From assembly GCF_003236295.1 (NCBI RefSeq), contig NZ_POTW01000004.1:1-64000 (forward strand): a stretch of 64,000 nucleotides of DNA, written 5' to 3'. The notes beneath the pieces were generated by a model. The model was not told where the DNA came from. It worked only from the letters and a program-made list of their open reading frames with translations, and searched no databases. The first letter of the stretch is position 1, and every line of letters begins with the position of its first letter. Shown piece after piece: positions 35,604 through 43,199 of this stretch. A program made the position numbers and the translations under genes. The DNA is from Jiangella anatolica (GTDB taxonomy: Bacteria; Actinomycetota; Actinomycetes; Jiangellales; Jiangellaceae).

Positions 35604-35812
35604 CCGTGGATGCCTTCAGACGATTCGTGATCGCCCCCGTGGCGACCGGGCCCGTGATCGCCGCCGCCGGCGACCGCGAGCACGATGAACAGCGCGATGA
35701 TGAGCGCGGCGACGGCGCCGAAGATCTTCACCCAGCGCGGGGTGCCCCTGGTCGAGCCGTGGTTCGGTACAGCGTCGATGTCGTCGTGAGTCTCGTGCTG
35801 TGGGTCGGACAT
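35600..35812 (-). CDS. Small single-pass membrane protein
   Basis: A 70-residue protein. An acidic/His-rich start (QHETHDDIDAVPNHG) is followed by one helix (VKIFGAVAALIIALFIVLAVA) and a Gly/His-rich tail (HGPGRHGGDHES). The family is not recognised. The His-rich ends suggest metal contact, which is speculative. It overlaps the DUF2269-like gene. It is divergent from the TetR gene and may share its operator. Confidence 0.65.
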   Translation of the reverse strand: MSDPQHETHDDIDAVPNHGSTRGTPRWVKIFGAVAALIIALFIVLAVAGGGDHGPGRHGGDHESSEGIHG

Positions 35813-35862
35813 CTCTGGGCTCCTTGAGGCCTGCGAGCGAGGAAGCGCTCACGACATTATCA

Positions 35863-35894
35863 ATACAGAATGTCTCTTTCAATACAGAGTGTAT
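35863..35894. promoter_or_regulatory. Two-site TetR-type operator
   Basis: ATACA-GAG-TGTAT (35882-35894) is a perfect 5-bp-arm palindrome. A partial copy, ATACA-GAA-TGTCT (35863-35875), lies 19 bases upstream. Both are AT-rich and sit between the divergent TetR and small-membrane-protein genes. Confidence 0.65.
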
Positions 35895-35923
35895 CGAGCA
35901 AGGACGCGTTGTATCCTGGTGTG

Positions 35924-36541
35924 GTGCCGAAGCTGTGGAGCGAGACGATCGAGTCGCATCGCCGGGAGGTTCACGACGCGATTCTCGACACGGCCGCGGC
36001 GTTGGCGGCCGAGTACGGGTTGTTGTCGGTGACGATGTCGCAGATCGCGGAGAAGACCGGCATCGGCCGCGCCACGCTGTACAAGTACTTCCCCGACGTT
36101 GAGACGATCGTGCGTGCATGGCACCAGCGTCAGGTCGCCGACCACCTGGCGCGACTCGTGGTCGCGCGGGACCGCGCGGTCGGTGATGAGAATCGTCTCG
36201 TCGCCGTTCTCGAGACGTATGGCTCCATTCAGAGGCACCGGGTGAAGGCACATCGCCACCAGCCACACGGAACCGAGCTGGCCGCCTTCGTCCACCGCGA
36301 CCCGCAGATCGCCCAAGCGGAGCGCAAGGTACAGCAGCTGATCCGTGAGCTGATCGACGAAGCGGCCGCGGCCGGAGCGGTGCGCAACGACGTCGACGCC
36401 GGCGAGCTGGCCGACTACTGCGTCGGTGCCTTGTCCGCGGCGAGCCGGCTGACGTCGCAGCAGGCAGTACAGCGGTTGGTGGCCGTGATCATGAGCGGAT
36501 TGCGACCACTCGAGGGGTCGGATGAGCGCATGAGTTCATGA
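35924..36541 (+). CDS. TetR-family transcriptional regulator
   Basis: A 205-residue protein. Residues 5-60 are a TetR HTH (HDAILDTAAALAAEYGLLSVTMSQIAEKTGIGRATLYKYF). The rest is a helical ligand domain. GTG 35924 (or 35921) gives the family-typical VPKLWSETIESHRREV start. A longer frame to 35870 would place the operator palindrome inside the gene. TATCCT at 35912-35917 is a fair -10 and would make a leaderless transcript. It probably controls the leftward two-gene unit and itself. Confidence 0.85.
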   Translation: MPKLWSETIESHRREVHDAILDTAAALAAEYGLLSVTMSQIAEKTGIGRATLYKYFPDVETIVRAWHQRQVADHLARLVVARDRAVGDENRLVAVLETYGSIQRHRVKAHRHQPHGTELAAFVHRDPQIAQAERKVQQLIRELIDEAAAAGAVRNDVDAGELADYCVGALSAASRLTSQQAVQRLVAVIMSGLRPLEGSDERMSS

Positions 36542-36669
36542 GGCTCGCCACGACGTGTGCCGATCTGCGTCACGGGTATGCGGACACTCGGGCCGCTGCG
36601 GGCCCTTGCTGCGAGCGATGAGCCCCGTGATGTGCTGCCCGATCGCCACGCGAGTGGAAGGAGACCACC

Positions 36670-37074
36670 ATGCAGGTGGCCGAGATGCTGCAGACGTACC
36701 CCAAGGATCTTGGCGGCGTGGACCGGCAGGCGCTCACGACATGCATCGAGCAGTGCTTCGCGTGTGCCCAAACCTGTACGGCGTGCGCTGACGCCTGTTT
36801 GAGCGAAGACATGGTCGCTGAGCTGGTGAAGTGCATCCGCACGAACCTGGATTGCGCCGATATTTGTGAGACGACCGGCCGCGTGTTGTCACGGCACACC
36901 GGTTACGACGCCAACCTCACGCGCGCGTTCTTGGAGGCGTGCGCGACGGCGTGCGCGTCATGCGCCGACGAGTGCGACCGCCACGCGGAGATGCACGAGC
37001 ACTGCCGGGTCTGCGCGGAGGCGTGCCGCGCCTGTGAGCGCGCCTGCCGCGACCTGGTCGGGTCGCTGGGCTAG
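36670..37074 (+). CDS. DUF326 four-helix Cys-rich copper-binding protein
   Basis: A 134-residue protein with 18 cysteines in C-x2-C/C-x3-C pairs along four helices (CIEQCFACAQTCTACADAC, CADIC, CATACASCADECDRHAEMHEHCRVC). This is the pattern of DUF326/Csp-type copper storage proteins, which fill a helical bundle with Cu(I). ATG 36670 follows GGAAGGAGACCACC. It is monocistronic with a strong terminator and lies in the metal island. Confidence 0.9.
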   Translation: MQVAEMLQTYPKDLGGVDRQALTTCIEQCFACAQTCTACADACLSEDMVAELVKCIRTNLDCADICETTGRVLSRHTGYDANLTRAFLEACATACASCADECDRHAEMHEHCRVCAEACRACERACRDLVGSLG

Positions 37075-37098
37075 CGGCTCGCCGAGCGCCGAGCTGTG

Positions 37099-37133
37099 CC
37101 CCCGCACGGCACCGACACGGTGCCGTGCGGGGG
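37099..37133 (+). terminator. Strong hairpin terminator
   Basis: The arms CCCCCGCACGGCACC (37099-37113) and GGTGCCGTGCGGGGG (37119-37133) are exact complements around a five-base loop. It ends the DUF326 transcript. Confidence 0.85.
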
Positions 37134-37165
37134 AGCGATGGACTGGGCTGTGACCAGTGACGGCC

Positions 37166-38614
37166 TCATCGACTTGCGACGTCGTCCAGCTGCTCTGACG
37201 GCCGCGCCTCGGCGTCCGGCCGGGACCGCAGGGTGGCTGCGGCGAGCACGGCTCCTGCTGCGGCGATGGCCGCGGCGCCGACGAATGCGGCGGAGAAGCC
37301 ATCGGTGAGGGCCGCTAGGTCGCCCAGCTGATCGGCGCCGTAGCCCGCGGCCACGGCGGTCATTGCCGCCAAGCCGAGCGCGGAGCCCACCTGGTAGCTG
37401 GTGTTGACGATGCCGGCGGCCAAGCCCCCTTCCTCAGCCCGGGCGGAGGAGATGGCCGTGCCCAGCGACGGGATGAACGCCAGCGACATGCCCAGGGCTG
37501 CGACGAGTGACGCTGGGAGCACGTCGACCCACAGGCTGCCGTCGGGGCGGATGAAGGACAGCCAGCCCATGCCGATCGCCAAGATCGCCAGCCCGGTGAC
37601 CGTCATCGCCTTGGGGCCGAACCGGCCGATCATGCGCGGAGCCAGGGCGATCATCCCGATCATGATGAGCACGGTCATCGGCAGCAGCGCGGCGCCGCTG
37701 GGGAAGGCACTGTAGCCGAGCACCTGCTGCAGGTAGAGGTTCAGGAAGAACCACATCGGGATCCACGCGCCACCGAGCAACAGCTGGGCCAGGTTGGCGG
37801 CGCCGAGGTTCGGCGCGCGGAAGATCGACAGCCGCATCAGCGGTTCCCGGCGGGCCGCCTGGACCGTGAGGAAGACTCCCAGCAGGACGACAGCGCCGGC
37901 CAGCACGAGCCAGGTCTCACCGGCCGCCCACCCGACCTCCGGAGCGCGCACGATCGCGTAGACAGCGGCGCCGAGGCCGGCGGTCACGGTGAGGGCACCG
38001 ACGATGTCGACGGAGCCGCGCGTGCCGACGCTTCCGGCGGGCATCAGCGCAGGCGCCGCGATCAGCGCGATCAAGGCGATCGGAACGTTGATGTAGAAGA
38101 CCCACGGCCAGGAGACGTACTCAGTGATGACGCCGCCGAGAAACACGCCGGCGGTGCCGCCGGCCGGCGCAGCCGCGCCGTAGATGGCCAAGGCCTTGGT
38201 CAGCTGCCGCGGCTCGGCGCCGAACAGCATCATCAGCAGCGTCAGGGCAGACGGCGCGATCAGCGCGGCGCCGACGCCCTGGACGGCGCGGCCGGTCAGT
38301 TCAGCCGCCACGGTCCCGGCGGCTCCCGCGAGCACGGAGCCGGCCAGCAGGATGAACCAGCCGAGGCTGAACATCCGGCGCGCCCCGAACAAGTCCGACA
38401 ACCGTCCGCCGAGAAGCAGCAGACCCCCGAACGCGACGACGTAGGCGTTGAAGACCCAGGACAGCTCGCCCTGAGAGAAGCCGAGATCGGCCTGGATCTC
38501 CGGCAGTGCCACGCCGATGATCGACGTGTCCATGATCACCATGAACTGTGCCATGGCGATCAAAGCCAACGCGGCCCAACGCCGCGAGGCCGCCGACGAC
38601 GATGTCGTGGACAT
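37166..38614 (-). CDS. MFS drug/metal exporter, DHA2 (14-helix) family
   Basis: A 482-residue polytopic protein. Motif D1-like MDTSIIGVALPEIQ (helix 1), motif A GGRLSDLFGARRMF and helix-5 segments are as in EmrB/QacA-type exporters. There are about 14 hydrophobic helices. A CsoR-like operator lies 12 bases upstream of the start, so regulation by the adjacent CsoR is likely, and its substrate may be linked to copper stress. It is otherwise an ordinary DHA2 transporter. Confidence 0.88.
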   Translation of the reverse strand: MSTTSSSAASRRWAALALIAMAQFMVIMDTSIIGVALPEIQADLGFSQGELSWVFNAYVVAFGGLLLLGGRLSDLFGARRMFSLGWFILLAGSVLAGAAGTVAAELTGRAVQGVGAALIAPSALTLLMMLFGAEPRQLTKALAIYGAAAPAGGTAGVFLGGVITEYVSWPWVFYINVPIALIALIAAPALMPAGSVGTRGSVDIVGALTVTAGLGAAVYAIVRAPEVGWAAGETWLVLAGAVVLLGVFLTVQAARREPLMRLSIFRAPNLGAANLAQLLLGGAWIPMWFFLNLYLQQVLGYSAFPSGAALLPMTVLIMIGMIALAPRMIGRFGPKAMTVTGLAILAIGMGWLSFIRPDGSLWVDVLPASLVAALGMSLAFIPSLGTAISSARAEEGGLAAGIVNTSYQVGSALGLAAMTAVAAGYGADQLGDLAALTDGFSAAFVGAAAIAAAGAVLAAATLRSRPDAEARPSEQLDDVASR

Positions 38615-38625
38615 CTCATACTCCT

Positions 38626-38640
38626 TACCGGTAGGGGGTA
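38626..38640. promoter_or_regulatory. CsoR-type operator upstream of the MFS gene
   Basis: TACCGGTAGGGGGTA (38626-38640), whose complement is TACCCCCTACCGGTA, shows the TACCCC/GGGGTA arms of CsoR sites. A second site of the same type precedes csoR. Confidence 0.6.
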
Positions 38641-38795
38641 TCTGAATGATGCATTGAACCCAGGGCTGGGTTCGCGTGTTCCTGCGTGCGCCGTGAGGTG
38701 GACAACTGTGGCCGCGGCGGCGCTGATGCTCCGTTGTGATCGTCGGATGCCGGGCGGTGGGCGCAGCCGAGCACTGGCGCGGCGAGGCTTGTTGT

Positions 38796-38812
38796 GTACC
38801 CTAGGGGGGTAC
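38796..38812. promoter_or_regulatory. CsoR-type operator upstream of csoR
   Basis: GTACCCTAGGGGGGTAC (38796-38812) is a near-perfect palindrome of the CsoR type, located about 78 bases before the csoR start. Confidence 0.7.
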
Positions 38813-38889
38813 GGTTACGGACGCAAGACGCCCTGAGATCAGAGGGGCGCCGAGTGGTGATCGTGGAGGCGAAGCGAAGGGAAGACCCG

Positions 38890-39216
38890 ATGGTCAACGC
38901 GCAGCTCGACCGGGCGGCCGATGAGCAGGCCGGCTCGCATGGCTATATCCACCACAAGGACGACTACCTAAAGCGGCTGAGTCGCATCGAGGGTCAGGCT
39001 CGTGGCCTGCAACGGATGGTCGACGAGGAGAAGTACTGCATCGACATCCTGACCCAGGTATCGGCCATGACGAAGGCCCTGGAATCCGTGGCACTCGGAC
39101 TGCTCGAGGAGCACCTGGCCCACTGCGTCGTCGAAGCGGCGCGTGCCGGAGGTCCGGAGGCTGACGCGAAGGTCAAGGAGGCCTCCGAGGCCATCGCCCG
39201 CCTCGTGCGGTCCTGA
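38890..39216 (+). CDS. csoR: CsoR-family copper-sensing repressor
   Basis: A 108-residue protein of the metal-sensitive repressor (CsoR/RcnR) family. It has DDYLKRLSRIEGQARGLQRMVDEEKYCIDILTQV and then LEEHLAHCVVEAA. The Cys of EKYC and the His and Cys of HLAHC are the Cu(I) ligand triad. ATG 38890 follows GAAGGGAAGA. It likely releases DNA on Cu(I) binding and controls itself, copZ and the divergent MFS gene. Confidence 0.92.
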   Translation: MVNAQLDRAADEQAGSHGYIHHKDDYLKRLSRIEGQARGLQRMVDEEKYCIDILTQVSAMTKALESVALGLLEEHLAHCVVEAARAGGPEADAKVKEASEAIARLVRS

Positions 39217-39258
39217 ACGACACCGCGACATCGACACGACTCTGAAAGAAGGATTGAC

Positions 39259-39462
39259 ATGACCACGTCCACCTACACCGTCACCGGCATGACCTGCGGA
39301 CACTGCGTCAGCTCCGTCCGCGAGGAGGTCAGCGAAATCCCCGGCGTCACCGGCGTAGACGTCGACCTGGCCAGTGGCAGGCTGGACATCACTGCGGAGA
39401 GCTCCATCAGCGACGACGCCGTTCGGGCTGCCGTCGAGGAGGCCGGTTACCAGTTGGCGTGA
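39259..39462 (+). CDS. copZ: CopZ-like copper chaperone (HMA domain)
   Basis: A 67-residue heavy-metal-associated domain with the GMTCGHC metal loop at residues 10-16 and the VDVDLASGRLDI and VRAAVEEAGYQL strands. It delivers Cu(I) to a P-type ATPase or other partner; no copA is visible nearby. ATG 39259 follows AAGAAGGATTGAC. It is 42 bases after csoR, probably the same transcript. Confidence 0.93.
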   Translation: MTTSTYTVTGMTCGHCVSSVREEVSEIPGVTGVDVDLASGRLDITAESSISDDAVRAAVEEAGYQLA

Positions 39463-39492
39463 CCACGCCCGCGCGTCGCCTCAGCGTCATAG

Positions 39493-39536
39493 CGGCCCCG
39501 TGCCAGGCGCGGTACCCCCGCCCTGGCACGGGGCCG
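39493..39536 (+). terminator. Terminator after copZ
   Basis: CGGCCCCGTGCCAGGCG and its complement form the arms, with a central GGTACC around 39510-39516 (hairpin 39493-39536). It separates the csoR-copZ unit from the complex I-like operon. Confidence 0.8.
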
Positions 39537-39620
39537 ATCCTGCGCAGTCGTTCGAATCAACCGGCGAGTCGAGCGGTCTTCGCTACCGTGAGTTGGCTGT
39601 CGTCGGAGAGGAGGTGAGCC

Positions 39621-39962
39621 ATGAGCGGGATCCTGTCTCTGCTCGGTGTCTCCTTGGCCCTGGTCGTTGGCGCGTACGCCGCCTCGAACGCGATACGTCT
39701 GGCCCGTCGTCCGGCTGCCGTCCTGCCGTTCGAGTCCGGGATGCCGCCGCAGCAGCATGCCGTCTCGCGTTACCACGTCCGGTGGTACGCCGTGACGCTG
39801 CTCTTTCTGGCCTTCGACATGGAGATGATCTTCATGTATCCGTGGGCGATCGTCGTCGCCGACATGGGCACATCGGCGGTCGTCGAGATGTTCGGGTTCC
39901 TCGCCATCCTGCTCGTCGGCGTCGCGTACCTCTGGCGCGAGGGTGCGCTGCGATGGACCTGA
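39621..39962 (+). CDS. NuoA-like subunit of a complex I-like cluster
   Basis: A 113-residue protein of the NuoA family: helix 1 (LSLLGVSLALVVGAYAA), the RPAAVLPFESGMPP loop matching the PxxxPYECG-type loop of NuoA (here FESG, without Cys), then RYHVRWYAVTLLFLAFDMEMIFMYPWAIV, the DxExxFLYPW signature. A strong GAGAGGAGGTGA site precedes it. It is the first gene of an eight-gene operon and overlaps the next gene by 10 bases. It is probably an inner-membrane structural subunit. Confidence 0.88.
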   Translation: MSGILSLLGVSLALVVGAYAASNAIRLARRPAAVLPFESGMPPQQHAVSRYHVRWYAVTLLFLAFDMEMIFMYPWAIVVADMGTSAVVEMFGFLAILLVGVAYLWREGALRWT

Positions 39963-41359
39963 GGCAGCGGCTCACGGCCTGGGCGTTGAGCAGGCCCCAC
40001 GTCCTCGTGGTGGATGATCCGGGCAGTCGCGAGCTCCGGTGGCAGGTCGAAGCTGAGCTGGATCGGCGCGGCTGGCCGGTGGCCGGCTCGCCGGCCGACG
40101 CGGACCTGCTGCTCGTGCTAGGCGAGCTCGGCCCGCGACTGGCCGCGGCCGCCGAGGTGCTGTGGTCTCAGGTCCCAGCACCTCGGCATCGGCAGGACCT
40201 GCACGATGGTCACGAACTCGGAGCGCAGCTCGACGCAGCCTTGACGTCCCTGCTCGAGAGGTCAGACGACGCGCCTCGGAGTGATCCGCAGACCCTGCTG
40301 ATCGGCGAAACGCCGACCGCCCCGCACGATCCCGGCCACCAGGGTGGACACCTGGACCACGGTCACGACGGCGGCCACGACCACCACGCTGCCGATGAAC
40401 CAGCAGAACCCGTGAGCGACCCGGCCATGAGCCACGACGATCATGACGCGCATGGTGGTCACGCGGAACAGATGAGTCCGGAGGCCCACGCCGGCCATGA
40501 GGACAGCGAGCATGCAGCTCACCCCATTCATGACGCCGAGCTCTCCGCGGATGCGCACGAAAGCCACGGTGCTCACGGTGACCACGAGCACGCCGACCAT
40601 CAGGCACCCGCCGGGAACGCTCATGGCGAGAACGGCGGACATCAGGAGCACGCGGGACACGACGCCCACGACGACCAGGCCGGCCATGACCAGCACGCGG
40701 CCCACGGCGGACACGGTGACCATCACATGCACCATGGCGGTGAGATCGCCGGCTTGGCGATGGCGAGCACCGCACCGGACCGCGACGGGTTGGAGCTGGA
40801 CGCGCTTCGCGTGTCACTCGGACCGGTGTTGCCGGGGTGGCCGACCGGCCTCGTGCTGACCGGGTCGTTGCAGGGCGACGTCCTCACCGGTGTCGAGGTG
40901 TCCTGGCTGGATCAGCCGGCCGCAGGCCCGAGCCAGGTGCCGGCGAGCGTGGCAGCCCTGGATTCGCTGGCGCGCTTCTTGGTCGTGGCGGGCTGGCCGG
41001 TTGCGGCACGCCGGGCCCGCGCCGCCCGCGACGCCTTGATGGCGGCCGACGAGGCGACCGTGCAGCGGGGACGCGACGCTGCAACGCCCCTGGCACGGAT
41101 GGTTCGTCGTTCGCGGACGCTGCGGTGGTCCGTCCGGGGCATCGGCGCCACCGGCGACGGCGACGTGCTCGACCGTGCCTATCGCTGGTGCGACGCGGCC
41201 GCCGGCGCGCACACCCACACCAGCCCCAACGCGGTGGGGCTGCACGACCTCGCCGCGCTCGTGGACGGGCAGGAACTGGCGGCGGTCCGGCTGATCGTCG
41301 CCAGCTTCGACATCGAGGCGGCGCCGGCGCCCGCGCACCACGGGATGTCCCATGCCTGA
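39953..41359 (+). CDS. His-rich NuoB-like/NuoD-like fusion without Fe-S ligands
   Basis: A 468-residue protein in the place of nuoB-nuoC-nuoD. Residues 1-105 resemble NuoB or a hydrogenase small subunit in fold order (GWPVAGSPADADLLLVLGEL followed by LWSQVPAPRHRQDL). They lack every cluster Cys; the whole protein has one Cys. Residues about 124-264 are a His/Asp/Gly-rich segment with about 36 histidines (runs such as HDHH, HGDHHMHH), a metal-binding look. Residues 270-468 start VSLGPVLPGWPTGLVL and end GQELAAVRLIVASFD, recalling NuoD. The relation to NuoB/D is inferred; no catalytic residue remains. Confidence 0.6.
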   Translation: MDLRQRLTAWALSRPHVLVVDDPGSRELRWQVEAELDRRGWPVAGSPADADLLLVLGELGPRLAAAAEVLWSQVPAPRHRQDLHDGHELGAQLDAALTSLLERSDDAPRSDPQTLLIGETPTAPHDPGHQGGHLDHGHDGGHDHHAADEPAEPVSDPAMSHDDHDAHGGHAEQMSPEAHAGHEDSEHAAHPIHDAELSADAHESHGAHGDHEHADHQAPAGNAHGENGGHQEHAGHDAHDDQAGHDQHAAHGGHGDHHMHHGGEIAGLAMASTAPDRDGLELDALRVSLGPVLPGWPTGLVLTGSLQGDVLTGVEVSWLDQPAAGPSQVPASVAALDSLARFLVVAGWPVAARRARAARDALMAADEATVQRGRDAATPLARMVRRSRTLRWSVRGIGATGDGDVLDRAYRWCDAAAGAHTHTSPNAVGLHDLAALVDGQELAAVRLIVASFDIEAAPAPAHHGMSHA

Positions 41360-42314
41360 CATGACCACGCCCGAGACGGTCGCGACGTCGGTGGCGGCGT
41401 GGGGGTTGCTCCCCGCCGTGGCCCTCGTCGTCGCGGTCGCTTTGGCGCTGGGCCTGGTGTTCGCCGCGCTGGACCGGGTCGTCGTCGCCGGTGGTGACGC
41501 CAATGCGATGGCCGGCCCGTCCCGGACGGTGGTGCGCTGGCTGGTGAAGCAGCGCCGCACGACGTTGGCTCCAGACCGTTTGCTGTGGCGGGTGGCTACC
41601 GGGGCGGTGCCGGTGCTGGCGGTGCTGTCGATGGCGGTGGTGCCGATCGCGGGCCGGACGCTGTGGTCGACGAGCGCGGACCTGGTCTGGTTCAACGCGA
41701 TGGAGGCGCTGCTGTGGGCGGCGGTGTGGCTGGTCGGCTGGGGTCCGAACGCGGTGCACGCGCTGGTGGGCGGGTACCGGTTCCTGGCCCAGGGCCTGGC
41801 GTACGAGCTGCCGTTGATGTTTGCGCTGATCACTGCCGGGCTGGCTGCGGGGTCGCTGCGGACCACTGACGTGGTGGCCGCGCAGGCTGATTTGTGGTTC
41901 GTCGTGACGATGCCGGTCGCGTTCGTGGTGTTCCTGGCCAGTGCGGCGGCGTTCGCGTTCTGGGGTCCGTTCGCCGCACCGGCCGGCGCCGACATCGCCG
42001 GCGGTGTGGTGTCGGAGCTGTCGGGTGTGGAGCGGCTGCTGGTGGAGGCCGGGCGGGCGATCTTCCTCGGCGCGTCCGCGGCGATGGGCGCGACGCTGTT
42101 CCTGGGTGGCGGGTCCGGGCCGTGGCTGCCCGACGCGCTGTGGCACCTGCTGAAGACCGTGCTGCTCATGGGCCTGATGGTGGTGGCGGGGCGCCGGGTC
42201 CCGGTGCTGCGGCCGGACCGCTACGTCGAGGCCGCGTGGGTCGTTCTCGTACCCGTGACGCTGCTGCAGGCCCTGGTGGTAGCGGTGCTGGTGCTGAGCG
42301 GGATGTACGCGTGA
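41352..42314 (+). CDS. NuoH-like subunit
   Basis: A 320-residue, eight-helix protein of the NuoH (quinone-chamber) family. Family-like blocks are GGYRFLAQGLAYELPLMFALI (the AQMISYE region), GPFAAPAGADIAGGVVSELSGVERLLVEAGR (the ELVAGYxTEYSG region, divergent) and LPDALWHLLKTVLLMG. Several acidic residues of the canonical quinone loop are absent. ATG 41352 overlaps the preceding gene by eight bases. Confidence 0.85.
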   Translation: MPDMTTPETVATSVAAWGLLPAVALVVAVALALGLVFAALDRVVVAGGDANAMAGPSRTVVRWLVKQRRTTLAPDRLLWRVATGAVPVLAVLSMAVVPIAGRTLWSTSADLVWFNAMEALLWAAVWLVGWGPNAVHALVGGYRFLAQGLAYELPLMFALITAGLAAGSLRTTDVVAAQADLWFVVTMPVAFVVFLASAAAFAFWGPFAAPAGADIAGGVVSELSGVERLLVEAGRAIFLGASAAMGATLFLGGGSGPWLPDALWHLLKTVLLMGLMVVAGRRVPVLRPDRYVEAAWVVLVPVTLLQALVVAVLVLSGMYA

Positions 42315-42333
42315 ACGCCGAGGAGGTGCAGCC

Positions 42334-42897
42334 ATGGCGGGCGATATCGCGGTGGTGACATTGGGAATGTTGGCGGTCGCGGCCGGGATCGCGGTGTTCG
42401 TCGTCGATTCGATGGCCCGGGCGACGTTCGCCTTGCTGGCGTCCTTCCTCGCCGTCGCCGGGATCCTGCTGGCGCTCGACCTGGTCTACTTGGCCGTCGT
42501 CACCGCGCTGATGATGACGATGGAAATGGCCGTGATGGCCATTTTCATGATCATGTTCATGATGAACCCGGCCGGCCTGATGCCGATGACCATGGTCCAC
42601 AACGCCCGCGGCTCCGCCGTCGCCGGCGCGAGCGTGTTCACGGTTCTGACCGTCGGGATCTGGACCATCGACTGGCCGGCCCGACAAGGCACTCAGCCCG
42701 ACGACGCCACCCGCCAGCTCGGCGAGTCGATCATGGGCGGGCACATGCTCGTGATGCTGGTCATCGGCATCGGACTGTTCGCCACCATCATCGCCGGCAC
42801 CGTGCTGGCCACCCAGCGCGGCCGCTACGACCGCTTCGGCCCAGAGCTGGACGCCCGCCGGCCACACGATCCCGTCGCCGGAGGGCTGCCGCGATGA
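42334..42897 (+). CDS. NuoJ-like subunit, Met-rich
   Basis: A 187-residue protein with five hydrophobic helices, matching NuoJ in size and position. Helix 3 and the following loop are unusually methionine-rich (TALMMTMEMAVMAIFMIMF, then MMNPAGLMPMTM), where NuoJ normally has LVYVGAVAVLF. ATG 42334 follows GAGGTGCAGCC and the next gene overlaps by ATGA. The Met clustering might bind Cu(I), a speculation that fits the neighbourhood. Confidence 0.82.
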   Translation: MAGDIAVVTLGMLAVAAGIAVFVVDSMARATFALLASFLAVAGILLALDLVYLAVVTALMMTMEMAVMAIFMIMFMMNPAGLMPMTMVHNARGSAVAGASVFTVLTVGIWTIDWPARQGTQPDDATRQLGESIMGGHMLVMLVIGIGLFATIIAGTVLATQRGRYDRFGPELDARRPHDPVAGGLPR

Positions 42898-43199
42898 CCC
42901 TGCAGATCGTGCTCACCGTGGCCGCCGCTCTGATCGGCGTGGGCCTGTTCGGTACGCTGTCTCAGCAGTCGATCGTGATGGTGATGATGGGCCTGGAGCT
43001 CGTCGTCAACGGCGTGCTGCTGGCGGGTGGGGCGGCGTGGTACTTCCTGACCCCGTCGGCGCCGGACGCGCAGATGCTCATCGTCGTCGCGCTGGTGGTC
43101 ATGGCCGTGGAGATGGTGATGGGCTTCGCAGCGACGATCGCGATCTACCGCGCCCGGCAGGTCGACATGGTGGACATGGCCAAGGACCTGCGCGGATGA
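42894..43199 (+). CDS. NuoK-like subunit
   Basis: A 101-residue, three-helix protein of the NuoK family. It retains the two membrane Glu residues of the proton path: MMGLELVVNGVLL (helix 2) and VVMAVEMVMGFAATIAIYR (helix 3). ATG 42894 and the stop both overlap neighbouring genes by four bases. Confidence 0.88.
   Translation: MTLQIVLTVAAALIGVGLFGTLSQQSIVMVMMGLELVVNGVLLAGGAAWYFLTPSAPDAQMLIVVALVVMAVEMVMGFAATIAIYRARQVDMVDMAKDLRG

Noticed and set aside
39540-39560. TTCGAATC, a T-loop-like sequence suggesting a tRNA
   Set aside because: No acceptor or anticodon stems can be drawn around it; it lies in the nuoA promoter region.
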